Assembly (NCBI RefSeq): GCF_030160395.1
Contig: NZ_BSOG01000005.1
Coordinates: 124,001 to 188,000, forward strand
From: Chitinimonas prasina
GTDB lineage: Bacteria > Pseudomonadota > Gammaproteobacteria > Burkholderiales > Chitinimonadaceae
Direction of reading: 5' to 3'
Length of the DNA: 64,000 bases
Part shown: positions 17,989-28,840 of the stretch, in pieces
Numbering within the stretch: the stretch's first letter is position 1
Layout of the letters: every line of letters starts with the position of its first letter
Program-made: the position numbers and the translations under genes
Notes under the pieces: model-generated
Database searches by the model: none
What the model was told of the DNA's origin: nothing
Seen by the model: only the letters and a program-made list of their open reading frames with translations

Positions 17989-18725
17989 AACGCCTCTCCT
18001 GGCATTGGTGGTTGCTGCTGACCCTGCTGACCACAGCCTTCTTGGTTTTGCGGCTGCCCGCCACGGTCATGGGCAGCATCATTGCGGCCCAGACCAAGGA
18101 CAAGCTGCAACTGGCCGGCGCCCAAGGCAGTCTCTGGCATGGCTCGGCCCAGCCACTGCTACAGGGCGCAGCCCTGGGCGAAAGATTGGACTGGGCCTGG
18201 CAACCCAAGGCACTGCTCAAGGGCAGGCTCGCCTACCAGATCACGCTGGACGGCGGTCAAGGGCTTGTTTCCATCGGTTGGGGCGGCCTGGCCGTACAGG
18301 AAGTCAACCTGGCCGTAGCCGCCGCACCCGTGTTTCAGCTCGACAAGGGCGTCAAACCCTATGGCCTGAGCGGCCAGCTGCGGCTGGCCAGCCCCGAACT
18401 ACGCTACCAGGCGGGCAAGCCCACCGGCACCCTGACGCTGGACTGGCTGGGCGCCAACTCCAGCCTGGCCCCCATGGTCTCTCCTCTGGGCGACTATCGC
18501 CTGACCCTGAGCCCCGCTGGCGAGGGCCTGCGCATCCAGCTGGCCACCCTGGGTGGCCGCCTGCAACTGAACGGCGGCGGTCACTGGGAGGCCAGCCAAG
18601 GTCTGGCGGCCGAAGTTGGCCTGCAAGCCAGCCCTGGCTCCGAGGCCGTACTCAGCCCCTTCCTCAATCAGGTAGGCCAGGGCAATCCCGGCGGCGAGCG
18701 CATGCTGCGCTTCAACTACCGCTAG
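17985..18725 (+). CDS. gspN: Type II secretion system protein GspN
   Basis: The protein of 246 residues starts at ATG 17985 (MKRLSWHWWLLL), overlapping the gspM stop. An N-terminal membrane anchor is followed by the GspN-like periplasmic domain, with PATVMGSIIAAQTKDKLQL and GSLWHGSAQPLL motifs seen in the family. GspN is an accessory component present only in some type II systems and its precise role is unsettled. A longer in-frame start at 17868 lies inside gspM and is not needed. Confidence 0.85.
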   Translation: MKRLSWHWWLLLTLLTTAFLVLRLPATVMGSIIAAQTKDKLQLAGAQGSLWHGSAQPLLQGAALGERLDWAWQPKALLKGRLAYQITLDGGQGLVSIGWGGLAVQEVNLAVAAAPVFQLDKGVKPYGLSGQLRLASPELRYQAGKPTGTLTLDWLGANSSLAPMVSPLGDYRLTLSPAGEGLRIQLATLGGRLQLNGGGHWEASQGLAAEVGLQASPGSEAVLSPFLNQVGQGNPGGERMLRFNYR

Positions 18726-18863
18726 CACCACCCATGCGCGCGCCTCGGCAGGGGCGCGCGACACCCTGGCCAGGCCCCCCGCCAGCCTCGGCCGCCATAG
18801 ACGATTCGCCACCCCTCTCGTCACCGGGTAAAATGTGCGCTTTTCTCGCACACCCGGCCCATC

Positions 18864-20267
18864 ATGACCGTCCGCACCCGCTTCGCCCCCTCGCCCACCG
18901 GCCTCCTGCATATCGGTGGCGTCCGCACCGCCCTGTTTTCCTGGGCCTACGCCCGCAAACAACAAGGCGTGTTCGTACTGCGCATAGAGGACACCGACCT
19001 GGAACGGTCTACCCCCGAATCCGTCAAGGCCATCATGGATGGCATGCACTGGGTGGGCCTGGACTATGACGAGGGCCCGTTCTACCAGATGCAGCGCATG
19101 GATCGCTACAAGGTGGTGATACAGGACATGCTGGCCGCTGGCACCGCCTACTACTGCTACTCCTCCAAGGAAGAGCTGGATCAGATGCGCGCCGAGGCCG
19201 AAGCGCGTGGTGAGAAGCCCCGCTACGATCGCACCTGGCGCCCAGAGCGCGGCAAGACCCTGCCGCCCGTACCGGAAGGCGTGCAACCCGTGGTGCGCTT
19301 CCGCAACCCCATAGATGGCGTGGTGGCCTGGGACGATGCCGTCAAGGGCCGCATCGAGATCGGCAATGTGGAGCTGGATGACCTGATCATCGCCCGGCCC
19401 GACGGCACCCCCACCTACAACTTCTGCGTAGTGGTCGATGACTGGGACATGGGCATCACCCACGTCATCCGCGGTGACGACCATGTCAACAATACCCCGC
19501 GCCAGATCAATATCCTGGCAGCGCTCGGCGCCCCGCTGCCGGTTTATGGCCACCTGCCCATGATCCTGAATGCCAACGGCCAGAAGATGAGCAAGCGACG
19601 CGACGCGGTCAGCGTGGTCGATTACAGTGAGCAGGGCATACTGCCAGAGGCCCTGCTGAACTACCTGGCCAGGCTGGGCTGGGGCCATGGTGACGAAGAG
19701 TTTTTCACCATGACACAGTTCGTCGAGTGGTTCGACCTGAAGAACGTCAGCCCCAGCCCCTCGCGCTTCGACCGCGACAAGATGCTGTGGATCAACCAGC
19801 AGCATATGAAGGCAGCCGACAACCAGCGGCTGGCTGAGCTGACCACCCCCTTCCTGACCAAGCTGGGCTACGACAGCACCCAGGGGCCTGCACTGGCCGA
19901 GGTGATCAGCCTGCTGAAGGAACGCGTCACCAACCTGATGGACCTGGCAGCGCAAGCCACCTATTTCTACCGTCACGATGCCGCGCCAGCCGAACTGGCC
20001 GCCCAGCATCTGAACGAGGAAGCCCGCGGCCGACTGGCACGCTTTCACAAGGTGCTGGCCGATACCGCCTGGGATGCCCCCACCCTCTCTGCCGCCATCA
20101 AGACCTTTGTGGCCGCCGAAGGGGTAAAGATGCCCCTGGTCGGCATGCCGCTACGTGCCGCCCTGTGCGGCACCACCCAGACTCCATCGGTGGATCTGGT
20201 ACTGGCCCTGCTGGGCAAGGACGAAGTGCTCAAGCGCCTGAGCCACACACTCCAGACGGCCGCCTGA
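18864..20267 (+). CDS. gltX: Glutamyl-tRNA synthetase
   Basis: The 467-residue class I aminoacyl-tRNA synthetase charges tRNA-Glu. The HIGH-type motif is [11 protein letters not shown] (residues 9-19) and the KMSKS-type motif is [10 protein letters not shown] near residue 240. The C-terminal anticodon-binding helical domain is complete. The length is typical of bacterial GluRS (about 465-471). The family divides into discriminating and non-discriminating forms; which this is cannot be decided by eye. A TAAAAT -10-like element lies about 35 bases upstream and an intrinsic terminator follows. Confidence 0.97.
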   Translation: MTVRTRFAPSPTGLLHIGGVRTALFSWAYARKQQGVFVLRIEDTDLERSTPESVKAIMDGMHWVGLDYDEGPFYQMQRMDRYKVVIQDMLAAGTAYYCYSSKEELDQMRAEAEARGEKPRYDRTWRPERGKTLPPVPEGVQPVVRFRNPIDGVVAWDDAVKGRIEIGNVELDDLIIARPDGTPTYNFCVVVDDWDMGITHVIRGDDHVNNTPRQINILAALGAPLPVYGHLPMILNANGQKMSKRRDAVSVVDYSEQGILPEALLNYLARLGWGHGDEEFFTMTQFVEWFDLKNVSPSPSRFDRDKMLWINQQHMKAADNQRLAELTTPFLTKLGYDSTQGPALAEVISLLKERVTNLMDLAAQATYFYRHDAAPAELAAQHLNEEARGRLARFHKVLADTAWDAPTLSAAIKTFVAAEGVKMPLVGMPLRAALCGTTQTPSVDLVLALLGKDEVLKRLSHTLQTAA

Positions 20268-20293
20268 GCCAGCATTACCCTGGCAGCATCAGC

Positions 20294-20322
20294 AAAAACG
20301 GACGAGCAATCGTCCGTTTTTG
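20294..20322 (+). terminator. Terminator downstream of gltX
   Basis: Stem AACGGACGA-GCAA-TCGTCCGTT followed by TTTTGC. Confidence 0.9.
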
Positions 20323-20425
20323 CTTTTAAATCCGCATCTTCTTCTGCCCAACGGCTCCAAGCCGCGCCACTTTTCCGGTAAAATTCGCCGCCTCATCCCC
20401 GATCAAACGGACCGGTTCGCTCCTT

Positions 20426-23400
20426 ATGCCCACCCTCCTCAAGCTTCGCGGCGGTATCGCCCTCTCCGCTTTCCGTCTCGAAAAACTGATCAATGGCCTG
20501 AAGGACGCCGGCATCACCGGCCTGGCGCCCTATGCCGAGTTCTGGCATTTCGTCGAGCTGAGCGCAGACCTGGACGCCGACGAGGCGCATAAACTGGACC
20601 GCATCCTGTCTGATGACAATGCCGCCGACGCCAGCCGCGCCAAGGGCAGCATGGTCCTGATCACCCCCCGACTGGGCACCATATCGCCGTGGTCATCCAA
20701 GGCCACCGACATCATCGGCCTCTGCGGCCTGGACAAAGTCATCCGCATCGAGCGTGGCATGGCCCTGTACGCCGGTCGCGACCTTGGCCCCGCCGAGCTA
20801 GCCAAGCTCACCGAACTGGCACATGACCGCATGACCGAAACCGTCTGGCCGGACTTCGACGGCATAGCCGGCCTGTTCCGCCACGTCGAACCCCAGCCAC
20901 TGGCCAGCGTGGACATCCTCGGCGGCGGCCGGCCGGCACTGGAAGCCGCCAACCGCGACATGGGCCTGGCGCTGTCGGCCGATGAGATCGACTACCTGGT
21001 AGAAAACTTCCAGAAACTGGGCCGCAATCCGAACGACATCGAACTGATGATGTTCGCCCAGGCAAACTCCGAGCATTGCCGCCACAAGATATTCAATGCC
21101 GACTTCGTCATCGACGGCGAAGCCCAGGCCAAGTCCCTGTTCGGCATGATACGCGACACCCACAAGGCCCACCCTGAGGGCACCGTGGTCGCTTACTCCG
21201 ACAACTCCTCGGTGATCGAAGGCGCTGGCATCCTGCGCTTCTATCCCCAGCCGGGCAGCCAGGAATACCGCTACAACGCCCGCCCCACCCATATCCTGAT
21301 GAAGGTGGAAACACACAACCACCCCACCGCCATCTCCCCCTTCGCTGGCGCGTCCACTGGTGCCGGCGGCGAGATACGCGACGAGGGCGCCACCGGTCGT
21401 GGCTCACGCCCCAAGGCAGGGTTGACCGGCTTCACTGTGTCCAACCTCAATATCCCTGGGTTCAAGCAGCCCTGGGAAGTCCACTCCGACACCCAGCTCG
21501 AATATGGCAAGCCCGCCCGCATCGTCTCTGCCCTGCAGATCATGCTGGACGGACCTATCGGCGGTGCGGCCTTCAATAACGAGTTTGGCCGCCCCAACCT
21601 CACCGGCTACTTCCGTACCTACGAAGAAAGCCACCTGGGTGAGATGCGCGGCTATCACAAGCCCATCATGATCGCCGGCGGCCTGGGCAACATCGACGGT
21701 GACCATGTCGGCAAGCACGATATCCCGGCCGGCGCCCTCATCATCGTGCTGGGTGGCCCTGGCATGCTCATCGGCCTCGGTGGTGGCGCCGCCTCCTCCA
21801 TGGATACCGGTGCCAACGCAGCCGACCTGGACTTCGATTCTGTCCAGCGCGGCAACCCCGAAATCGAGCGCCGCGCCCAGGAGGTCATCGACCGCTGCTG
21901 GCAGCTCGGCGACAAGAACCCCATCCTCAGCATTCACGATGTGGGCGCAGGGGGCCTGTCCAATGCCCTGCCCGAGCTGGTGCATGGCTCGGATCGCGGC
22001 GCCCAATTCAAGCTGCGCGATATCCATATCGAAGAAAAGGGCATGTCCCCGCTGCAGATCTGGTGCAACGAATCGCAGGAGCGTTACGTCCTGGCCATTG
22101 CAGCAGCCGACCTGCCCACCTTCAAGGCCATGGCCGACCGCGAGCGCTGCCCCTTCGCCGTGGTGGGAACCGCCACCCTGGAAAAGCAGCTGGAACTGGC
22201 CGACAGCCACTTCGGCAACAAGCCGGTCGACATGCCGATGGACGTGCTGCTGGGCAAGCCGCCCAAGATGACGCGCGACGTACAGCGGCTCAACCCCGAC
22301 CTGCCCATGTTCGACTCTAGCGGCCTGGACCTGCACGATGCCACCTACCGCGTTTTGCGTCTGCCTGCCGTCGCCGACAAGAGCTTCCTGATCACCATAG
22401 GCGACCGGTCGGTCGGTGGCATGACCGCCCGTGACCAGATGGTGGGCCCCTGGCAGGTGCCGGTGGCCGATGTGGCCGTGACCACCATGGGTTACGAGAC
22501 CTGCCTGGGTGAGGCCATGTCCATGGGCGAGCGTACCCCACTGGCACTGATCTCTGCCCCTGCATCGGGCCGCATGGCGCTGGGTGAAGCCATCACCAAT
22601 CTGGCAGCCGCACCGGTGGCCAAGCTGGGCGACGTCAAGCTGTCGGCCAACTGGATGGCCGCCGCCGGCCACCCCGGCGAGGATGCCCGCCTGTATGACA
22701 CCGTCGAGGCCGTACGTGATCTCAGCATTGCCCTCGGTGTCAGCATACCGGTGGGCAAGGACAGTCTGTCCATGAAGACCGTATGGCAGGACAAGGGCGA
22801 GAACAAGGCCGTGGTTGCGCCCCTGTCGCTGATCGTCTCCGCCTTTGCCCCAGTCAGTGACGTACGCCGCACCCTGACCCCGCAGCTGAAGACCGATCAG
22901 GGCGATACCGACCTGATCCTGATCGACCTTGGCAACGGCAAATGCCGCCTCTCCGGCTCGGCCCTGGCCCAGGTCTACAAACAGGTAGGCAACCACGCTC
23001 CAGACCTGGAAGACCCGCAAGCCCTTGCCGCCTTCTTTGGCGTGGTCCAGCAACTCAATGCCCAGGGCAAGCTGCTGGCCTACCACGACCGTGGCGATGG
23101 CGGCCTGCTGGTCACGGTGGCCGAGATGATGTTTGCCGGCCATGTCGGTGTAACGCTTGATGTGGACGAGTTGTGCATAGAGCGCCGCCGCAACGAACGC
23201 GAATACGGCGAGATCAACCCCGAATCGGTGGCTCGCGCCGAAAACGGCCGTCTGATGGGCGTGCTGTTCAACGAAGAACTGGGCGCCGTGCTGCAGGTAC
23301 GCCGCAGCGACACCCACGCTGTCATGGCGGCCTTCTTTGCCGTGGGCATTCGTAGCCAGCTGCACGTGATCGGTTCGCCCAACGACGACGACAAGCTCAA

Positions 23401-24382
23401 GATCAAGAAGCGCAATCGCTTGGTGTTCAGCGAAAGCCGCACCGATCTGCACAAGGCCTGGTCGCAGACCAGCTGGCAGTTGCAGCGCCTGCGCGACAAC
23501 CCCGCCTGTGCAGACAGCGAGTACGCCCGCCTCGACGACAAGCATGCCAGGGGCCTCTACGCCGACCTGAATTTCGATCCCAGCGAGGATGTGGCCGCCC
23601 CCTATATCGCCAAGGGCATCAAGCCACGCATCGCCATCCTGCGCGAGCAAGGCGTCAACGGCCATCTCGAAATGGCTGCCGCATTCGACCGCGCCGGCTT
23701 TACCGCGCTGGATGTGCACATGTCCGACATCCTCAGCGGCCGGCTCTCGCTCCAGGATTTCCAGGGCTTTGCCGCCTGCGGCGGCTTCAGCTACGGCGAT
23801 GTACTGGGCGCGGGAGAAGGCTGGGCCAAGTCCATCCTGTTCAACAGCCTGGGCCGCGAAGAGTTCAGCCGCTTCTTCGGACGCAGCGACACCTTTGCTC
23901 TGGGCGTCTGCAATGGCTGCCAGATGATGTCCAACCTGGCCGAGATCATCCCCGGTGCGCAGGATTGGCCCAAGTTCCGCCGCAATGCCTCCGAGCAGTT
24001 CGAGGCCCGGCTGGTCATGGCCGAAGTCGCCAAGAGTCCCAGCCTGTTCTTTGAGGGCATGCAGGGTGCACGCATGCCGGTCGTGGTCTCGCATGGCGAA
24101 GGCCGGGCCGTATTCGCCGAATCCAGCCAGCGCAAGCAGGTCATCACCGCGCTGCGCTACGTCGATGATCGTGGCCAGGCCACCGAGACCTATCCGCAAA
24201 ACCCCAATGGCTCGCCCGACGGCATTGCTGGCGTCACCACCGGCGACGGCCGTTTCAGCATCATGATGCCGCACCCCGAGCGTACCTTCCGCACGGCGAC
24301 GCTCAGCTGGCATCCGGAAAGCTGGGGCGAAGATAGCGGCTGGATGCGCATGTTCCGCAACGCCCGCAAGTGGCTGGGCTGA
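20426..24382 (+). CDS. purL: Phosphoribosylformylglycinamidine synthase
   Basis: This 1318-residue large-type PurL catalyses the ATP- and glutamine-dependent conversion of FGAR to FGAM in purine synthesis. The N-terminal PurS-like domain is followed by the linker region and two AIRS-type synthetase halves. Recognisable motifs include [27 protein letters not shown] and NDGGGL-like [11 protein letters not shown]. The C-terminal glutamine amidotransferase domain carries the nucleophile in GVCNGCQMM and the His-Glu end PHPERTFR. The length matches the gammaproteobacterial and betaproteobacterial fused form (about 1295-1340). The start is ATG 20426, about 25 bases after a TAAAAT element. Confidence 0.97.
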   Translation: MPTLLKLRGGIALSAFRLEKLINGLKDAGITGLAPYAEFWHFVELSADLDADEAHKLDRILSDDNAADASRAKGSMVLITPRLGTISPWSSKATDIIGLCGLDKVIRIERGMALYAGRDLGPAELAKLTELAHDRMTETVWPDFDGIAGLFRHVEPQPLASVDILGGGRPALEAANRDMGLALSADEIDYLVENFQKLGRNPNDIELMMFAQANSEHCRHKIFNADFVIDGEAQAKSLFGMIRDTHKAHPEGTVVAYSDNSSVIEGAGILRFYPQPGSQEYRYNARPTHILMKVETHNHPTAISPFAGASTGAGGEIRDEGATGRGSRPKAGLTGFTVSNLNIPGFKQPWEVHSDTQLEYGKPARIVSALQIMLDGPIGGAAFNNEFGRPNLTGYFRTYEESHLGEMRGYHKPIMIAGGLGNIDGDHVGKHDIPAGALIIVLGGPGMLIGLGGGAASSMDTGANAADLDFDSVQRGNPEIERRAQEVIDRCWQLGDKNPILSIHDVGAGGLSNALPELVHGSDRGAQFKLRDIHIEEKGMSPLQIWCNESQERYVLAIAAADLPTFKAMADRERCPFAVVGTATLEKQLELADSHFGNKPVDMPMDVLLGKPPKMTRDVQRLNPDLPMFDSSGLDLHDATYRVLRLPAVADKSFLITIGDRSVGGMTARDQMVGPWQVPVADVAVTTMGYETCLGEAMSMGERTPLALISAPASGRMALGEAITNLAAAPVAKLGDVKLSANWMAAAGHPGEDARLYDTVEAVRDLSIALGVSIPVGKDSLSMKTVWQDKGENKAVVAPLSLIVSAFAPVSDVRRTLTPQLKTDQGDTDLILIDLGNGKCRLSGSALAQVYKQVGNHAPDLEDPQALAAFFGVVQQLNAQGKLLAYHDRGDGGLLVTVAEMMFAGHVGVTLDVDELCIERRRNEREYGEINPESVARAENGRLMGVLFNEELGAVLQVRRSDTHAVMAAFFAVGIRSQLHVIGSPNDDDKLKIKKRNRLVFSESRTDLHKAWSQTSWQLQRLRDNPACADSEYARLDDKHARGLYADLNFDPSEDVAAPYIAKGIKPRIAILREQGVNGHLEMAAAFDRAGFTALDVHMSDILSGRLSLQDFQGFAACGGFSYGDVLGAGEGWAKSILFNSLGREEFSRFFGRSDTFALGVCNGCQMMSNLAEIIPGAQDWPKFRRNASEQFEARLVMAEVAKSPSLFFEGMQGARMPVVVSHGEGRAVFAESSQRKQVITALRYVDDRGQATETYPQNPNGSPDGIAGVTTGDGRFSIMMPHPERTFRTATLSWHPESWGEDSGWMRMFRNARKWLG

Positions 24383-24400
24383 CAGGCGGATGGCGCGCAC

Positions 24401-24925
24401 ATGCTAAGCCGGCAATGGTGGCAGCACTGGGGGCCCAATATTGGGCTCTGGCTGCTTGTTCTGGCCATGCTGTTTCTTGGCATGCGCAGCCTGCTAGAGC
24501 AGCAAGAGGTGCCTAACCGCATCAGCAATCTGTCGGGCAGAGTGCTGGAGCTGCAACGCGCCCGCGACGGCCACTATCGGCTGGAAGGCCAGATCAACGG
24601 CCAGGTCGTCAAACTGATGCTGGATACCGGCGCCACCGGCGTGGCCATGGACATGCGCCTGGCCCAGAAGCTGGGCCTGCAGCCTGGGCGCGCCATTGCC
24701 ATTTCCACCGCCAATGGCGAGGTGGAGGGCTACCTCACCCGCATCGCCGAGCTGCGGTTGGGAGACATTATCCTGCGCGACATCCCCGCCAATATGAGCC
24801 CCAACTTTGGCGACCCGGATGAGGTACTGCTGGGCATGAGCGCCCTTAAGCACCTGGCAGTCACCATGCAGGGAGATCGTATGCAGATCAGCGTACCGGA
24901 ACAGGCTCGCAGCCCATCCGAATAA
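24401..24925 (+). CDS. Retropepsin-like aspartic protease, membrane-anchored
   Basis: The 174-residue protein has one N-terminal transmembrane helix (about residues 13-28, NIGLWLLVLAMLFLGM) and a clan AA aspartic protease domain. The active-site motif LMLDTGATG has its Asp at 75. The flap and second-strand elements follow (GYLTRIAELRLGDIILRDIPANM, EVLLGMSALKHL). This matches the TIGR02281 family of small proteobacterial retropepsin-like proteins, which act as dimers outside or within the periplasm. It starts 18 bases after the purL stop and so is probably cotranscribed. The physiological substrate is not known. Confidence 0.85.
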   Translation: MLSRQWWQHWGPNIGLWLLVLAMLFLGMRSLLEQQEVPNRISNLSGRVLELQRARDGHYRLEGQINGQVVKLMLDTGATGVAMDMRLAQKLGLQPGRAIAISTANGEVEGYLTRIAELRLGDIILRDIPANMSPNFGDPDEVLLGMSALKHLAVTMQGDRMQISVPEQARSPSE

Positions 24926-24966
24926 GCCACTGTCGCAAAAAAACCGAACCGTTCGCGTTTCCCCCC

Positions 24967-24995
24967 AACAGCCCGTCATCACGGGCTGTTTTTTA
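24967..24995 (+). terminator. Terminator after the retropepsin gene
   Basis: Stem AACAGCCCGT-CATC-ACGGGCTGTT followed by TTTTA. Confidence 0.9.
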
Positions 24996-25061
24996 TATAT
25001 CCTGAGGAACCCGCGCCACGCATCCTGCTCTGATCGTTACGCCAACCTAGCCCAGGACACC

Positions 25062-25718
25062 ATGAAATCCCTACTCGCCCTGCTCAGCCTGCTGTTTGCC
25101 GCCAACGCCGCCGCCAATCCCGCGCAGGATGCCCTGGCCGAACTGAAAAAACACGATAGCTATCAGTGGCATTACCGCGTGCAGGAGTCGGGGGATAGCA
25201 ATCGTCTGATACGGCATGACCCGGACAACATCGGCAAGGAATGGCAGCTGGAGCTGATAGACGGCAAGCCCGCCACGGCCGAGCAGCAGGCCAGCTATCA
25301 GGAGCGCCGCAAAAAGAACAGCCGCACCCTGCGCTTTCGCGACCTGGTTGATGCCGCCTCGTTGACGCCGCTGGATGCCGGCCCCAAACCGCTGCGCTAT
25401 CGCTTCAATGTCAAACCCAATGACAGCCTCACCGAGGTCGACCCCGAGCAACTGGCAGGCACCTTGACCCTGGCACCGACCGGTGAAATAGCCAGCATCC
25501 TGCTCTACAACCCCGAGCCGTTCCGGGCCAAGCTGGTCGCCAAGATAGAGAAATTCAGCATACAGGTGGATTTCAGCCGCCACGCCAGCGGTGCCCTGCT
25601 ACCTGCCCGCGCCCAGACCATACTGCAAGGCAATATAGGTGGTGTGAAGGAGCTGAAGCAGAACCTGATACAGACCTACAGCGACTACCGGCCGAGCAAA
25701 CAGCTGGCTAGCCGTTGA
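25062..25718 (+). CDS. Hypothetical periplasmic protein
   Basis: This 218-residue protein of unknown function has a clear signal peptide (MKSLLALLSLLFAANAAA). The mature part has no recognised catalytic motif. It is rich in charged residues and carries predicted beta structure in its C-terminal half (YRFNVKPNDSLTEV, GTLTLAPTGEIASILLYNPEPF). The pattern of strands with an internal line RAKLVAKIEKFSIQVDFSR is loosely reminiscent of outer-membrane-lipoprotein-sorting-like domains, but this is only an impression. It stands alone between a terminator and the convergent membrane-protein gene. Confidence 0.65.
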   Translation: MKSLLALLSLLFAANAAANPAQDALAELKKHDSYQWHYRVQESGDSNRLIRHDPDNIGKEWQLELIDGKPATAEQQASYQERRKKNSRTLRFRDLVDAASLTPLDAGPKPLRYRFNVKPNDSLTEVDPEQLAGTLTLAPTGEIASILLYNPEPFRAKLVAKIEKFSIQVDFSRHASGALLPARAQTILQGNIGGVKELKQNLIQTYSDYRPSKQLASR

Positions 25719-25879
25719 TAGCCTGTCATGGATGCACGTCGTCGATGGTTGATGACGAACGGATCAGACGCAGGCAGCCTGATACATGGTGCTCTTCCCT
25801 GACTTACCCCACGCCCGCCGCGCGGGTGCCTCGCTGACGCTCGTTATCCCTTTTAACTGGCTCCAGCACTTGGCATGAA

Positions 25880-26200
25880 CTAGCCGTTCAGCGTGGCATA
25901 CAGCACCATGCCACCGATCACTAAGGCAAAGGCCAGTACTACCACCATCAGCCCCAACACACCCCGCTGCCATCCCTCCAGGCTGTCCCAGGCCTCGGCA
26001 GCCTTGGTAAAAGGCAGGCCGCTCACCAGTTCAAACAAACCAACCAGTGCAAATGCACCAGGGGCGCCCATGGCAATCAAGGCAATGGGGCCGGCATGGC
26101 TGCTGCCCAAGGATTTGTGCTGAAGCACGGCATAAAAGACACCCGCAAAAGCCAATCCACTACCGGCCAGCTTCGCTCCACCGCGCTGACGTATCGACAT
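25880..26200 (-). CDS. Small integral membrane protein, unknown
   Basis: A 106-residue protein starting at ATG 26200 (MSIRQRGG). It has hydrophobic segments near residues 9-22, 31-57 and 83-103 ([23 protein letters not shown]), giving two or three membrane passes. There is no recognised domain. It is divergent from recQ. A longer reading frame extending to 26356 would overlap the recQ start and lacks a ribosome site. Bases 25719-25879 between this gene and its convergent neighbour hold nothing recognisable. Confidence 0.65.
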   Translation of the reverse strand: MSIRQRGGAKLAGSGLAFAGVFYAVLQHKSLGSSHAGPIALIAMGAPGAFALVGLFELVSGLPFTKAAEAWDSLEGWQRGVLGLMVVVLAFALVIGGMVLYATLNG

Positions 26201-26318
26201 GCCGCCCTCCCTCCGATTGAACTGCCCAGCATTGTCACCAGAATCAAACCGGTACGACAACAGGGAATGTAAGTCAGGCAACCGGTATAATCGACGCTTG
26301 CCTCCATCTGTTAGTGCC

Positions 26319-28124
26319 GTGTCCGCCTCTTCTGCCCTTTCCCTGCTGCAAACCATCTTCGGCTACGACCACTTCCGTGGCCGCCAGGCCGAGATCGTCG
26401 AGCATGTTGCCCAAGGCGGCGATGCGCTGGTACTGATGCCTACCGGCGGCGGCAAGTCGCTGTGCTATCAGATTCCCGCGCTGATGCGCCCCGGTTGCGC
26501 CGTGGTGGTCTCCCCCCTGATCGCACTGATGCAGGATCAGGTCGAGGGCCTGCACCAGTTGGGGGTGGAAGCCGCCTTCCTGAATTCCACCCTGGACAAC
26601 AATGCCGCCCGTGAGGTGGAGCAACGCTATCTGCGCGGCGAACTCAAGCTACTTTATGTCGCACCCGAGCGCCTGCTGACTCCCCGATTCCTGGCCTTGC
26701 TGGAGCATACGCCAGCCGCCCTGTTTGCCATTGACGAGGCGCACTGCGTCAGCCAGTGGGGCCACGATTTCCGGCCAGAGTACATCGGCCTCTCGCTGCT
26801 GCACGAGCGCTATCCGGCTGTACCGCGCATTGCCCTGACGGCCACGGCCGATGCGGCTACCCGGCGTGAGATTGTGCAAAGACTGGCACTGGAAGATGCC
26901 GCCCAGTTCGTCTCCAGTTTCGACCGCCCGAATATCCGCTATCGCATCGTCGAAAAGGACAATGCCCGCAAGCAACTACTGGCCTTTATCGAACGCGAGC
27001 ACGATGGCGATGCCGGTATTGTCTACTGCCTTTCGCGCAAGCGGGTGGAGGAGACGGCCCAGTTCCTCTGCGACAACGGCATCACCGCCCTGCCCTACCA
27101 TGCCGGCATGAATGCCGAGCTGCGCGCCCGCAACCAGACGCGCTTCCTGCGTGAGGAAGGTATCGTCATGGTGGCCACCATTGCCTTTGGCATGGGCATA
27201 GACAAGCCGGATGTACGCTTCGTTGCCCATATCGACTTGCCCAAGAGCCTGGAAGGCTACTACCAGGAAACCGGCCGTGCCGGCCGCGACGGCCTGCCCT
27301 CCAGCGCCTGGCTGGCCTATGGCTTGAACGATGTGATGCAGCTGAAGGAAATGATAGAAAGTGGCCAGGCACCCGAAGCGCAAAAGCAGGTTGAGCGGCA
27401 AAAGCTCAATGCCATGCTGGGCCTGGCCGAGACTGTTGCCTGCCGGCGCCAGGTCATACTGGCCTATTTTGGCGAGCAATCAGCCGACTGCGGCAACTGC
27501 GACAACTGCCTGAACCCACCCACCACATGGGATGCCACAGAAGCCGCCCGCAAGGCGCTCAGCTGCGTGTTCCGTACCGGTCAGCGCTTCGGCGCGGGCC
27601 ATGTGATCGACGTGCTGCTGGGCAAGGCCACCGACAAGGTCAAGCAGCACTTCCATGACCGCGTCACCACCTTTGGCATAGGCACCGACATGCCAGAGGC
27701 TGGCTGGCGCTCGGTCCTGCGCCAGTTGCTGGCAGCAGGCTACCTGCAGACCGAACCCGAATTCGGCGGCCTGCAACTGACCGACACTGCCCGGCCCTTG
27801 CTGCGTGGCGAGCAGGCATTGCGGCTGCGCGGCCTGCCAGATAAGAAGCGTGACAAGACCGAGCGCGACAAGAAACGCAGTGCAGCCAGCCAGGACATTG
27901 CCCCGCAGGATGAAGCGCTGTGGCAGCGGTTGCGACAGAAGCGGCGCGAGCTGGCCGATGAGCAAAGCGTACCGGCCTACCTGATCTTTACCGACGCCAC
28001 CCTCAAAGCCATGCTGGATGCCAAGCCTGGCACCCTGGCCGACATGGCCCACATCTCCGGTGTAGGCGCGCAAAAGCTGGAGCGTTACGGTCTCGCCTTT
28101 CTTGAGGCACTGCACGCCGAATGA
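26319..28124 (+). CDS. recQ: ATP-dependent DNA helicase RecQ
   Basis: This 601-residue 3'-5' helicase functions in recombinational repair. With GTG 26319 as start, Walker [11 protein letters not shown] is at 41-50, the DEAH box and aromatic-rich loop [14 protein letters not shown] follow, and helicase motif VI is in [10 protein letters not shown]. The RecQ-Ct zinc site is visible as C...CGNCDNC near 420, followed by the winged helix and a C-terminal HRDC domain. The length is close to E. coli RecQ (609). An in-frame ATG at 26199 would add an unrelated basic tail and overlap the divergent gene, so the GTG is preferred. Confidence 0.95.
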   Translation: MSASSALSLLQTIFGYDHFRGRQAEIVEHVAQGGDALVLMPTGGGKSLCYQIPALMRPGCAVVVSPLIALMQDQVEGLHQLGVEAAFLNSTLDNNAAREVEQRYLRGELKLLYVAPERLLTPRFLALLEHTPAALFAIDEAHCVSQWGHDFRPEYIGLSLLHERYPAVPRIALTATADAATRREIVQRLALEDAAQFVSSFDRPNIRYRIVEKDNARKQLLAFIEREHDGDAGIVYCLSRKRVEETAQFLCDNGITALPYHAGMNAELRARNQTRFLREEGIVMVATIAFGMGIDKPDVRFVAHIDLPKSLEGYYQETGRAGRDGLPSSAWLAYGLNDVMQLKEMIESGQAPEAQKQVERQKLNAMLGLAETVACRRQVILAYFGEQSADCGNCDNCLNPPTTWDATEAARKALSCVFRTGQRFGAGHVIDVLLGKATDKVKQHFHDRVTTFGIGTDMPEAGWRSVLRQLLAAGYLQTEPEFGGLQLTDTARPLLRGEQALRLRGLPDKKRDKTERDKKRSAASQDIAPQDEALWQRLRQKRRELADEQSVPAYLIFTDATLKAMLDAKPGTLADMAHISGVGAQKLERYGLAFLEALHAE

Positions 28125-28363
28125 AGCCATAGCACTTGTCGCGTTTTTGCCGCAGGGAGGCCATCCGGCAAGTACCGCACGCCTGAGCTCACATACCCCG
28201 CCAGAACCGCCATGCTGGGTATAGTTGGCGACAGCAAGCCAGATGCGCCGACCGTATGGGCTGGTTTTTCCGGCTGGCGGATCGTGCGCACCGCCAACTG
28301 TCATAGGCGGAATATACATTAGCGGTTTCGCTGCAAGCCGGCCCCCGCTATCATCCGCACGCC

Positions 28364-28840
28364 ATGTCTGCCCACGCTACGCTCACCGAAGAACTGATCG
28401 CCTTCCTGCAAGGCGGCCGCCTGCTTGCCCTGGCATCCTGCGACGCCTTCCTCTCGCCCACCATCGCACCTGCGTTGGCCTGCCTGGTCGACGGGGACAA
28501 GCGTACCGTGACCGTGCTGCTGTCGCGCAAACAGGCCGGCCGCTTGCTGGCTGATATTGCTGGCAACCCGCATATCGCCTTGCTGGCCAGCCAGCCGGGG
28601 CAACCACAAAAGCTGCAACTGAAGGGCCGCGATGCCCAGGAAGTCCCCCTGCCTGACAACGCCCAAGCCTGCATAGAGGCTCAACGGGAGGCCGTGGCCG
28701 CGGAACTGCTGCCCCTAGGCTTTGGCACCCGCTACAGCTATGCCTTGTGCGACGATCAGCAAGACTTGGTTGGCGTGCGCTTCACCCTGGCGGAGCTGAT
28801 ACGCCCACTGTCCGGCATGCTGCAAAGGAGCGCAGTATGA
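28364..28840 (+). CDS. Flavin split-barrel (pyridoxamine oxidase-like) protein
   Basis: This protein of 158 residues resembles FMN-binding split-barrel proteins of the pyridoxamine-phosphate oxidase superfamily. Features are LIAFLQGGRLLALASCDAFLSPTIAPALACLVDGD near the N-terminus, then RTVTVLLSRKQAGRLLADIAGNPHIALLAS, in which short strands end in the typical N-P-x-hydrophobic turn. The enzyme activity is not known. Its stop overlaps the next gene by ATGA (28837-28840), so the two are translationally coupled and likely act together. Confidence 0.7.
   Translation: MSAHATLTEELIAFLQGGRLLALASCDAFLSPTIAPALACLVDGDKRTVTVLLSRKQAGRLLADIAGNPHIALLASQPGQPQKLQLKGRDAQEVPLPDNAQACIEAQREAVAAELLPLGFGTRYSYALCDDQQDLVGVRFTLAELIRPLSGMLQRSAV

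Noticed and set aside
18399-20048. A long frame antisense to gltX
   Set aside because: The GltX protein is complete with both class I motifs; the antisense product resembles nothing.
21404-24400. A 998-codon open frame antisense to purL
   Set aside because: It is the complement of the strongly conserved purL codons in GC-rich DNA. The translation has no recognisable domain and no ribosome site.
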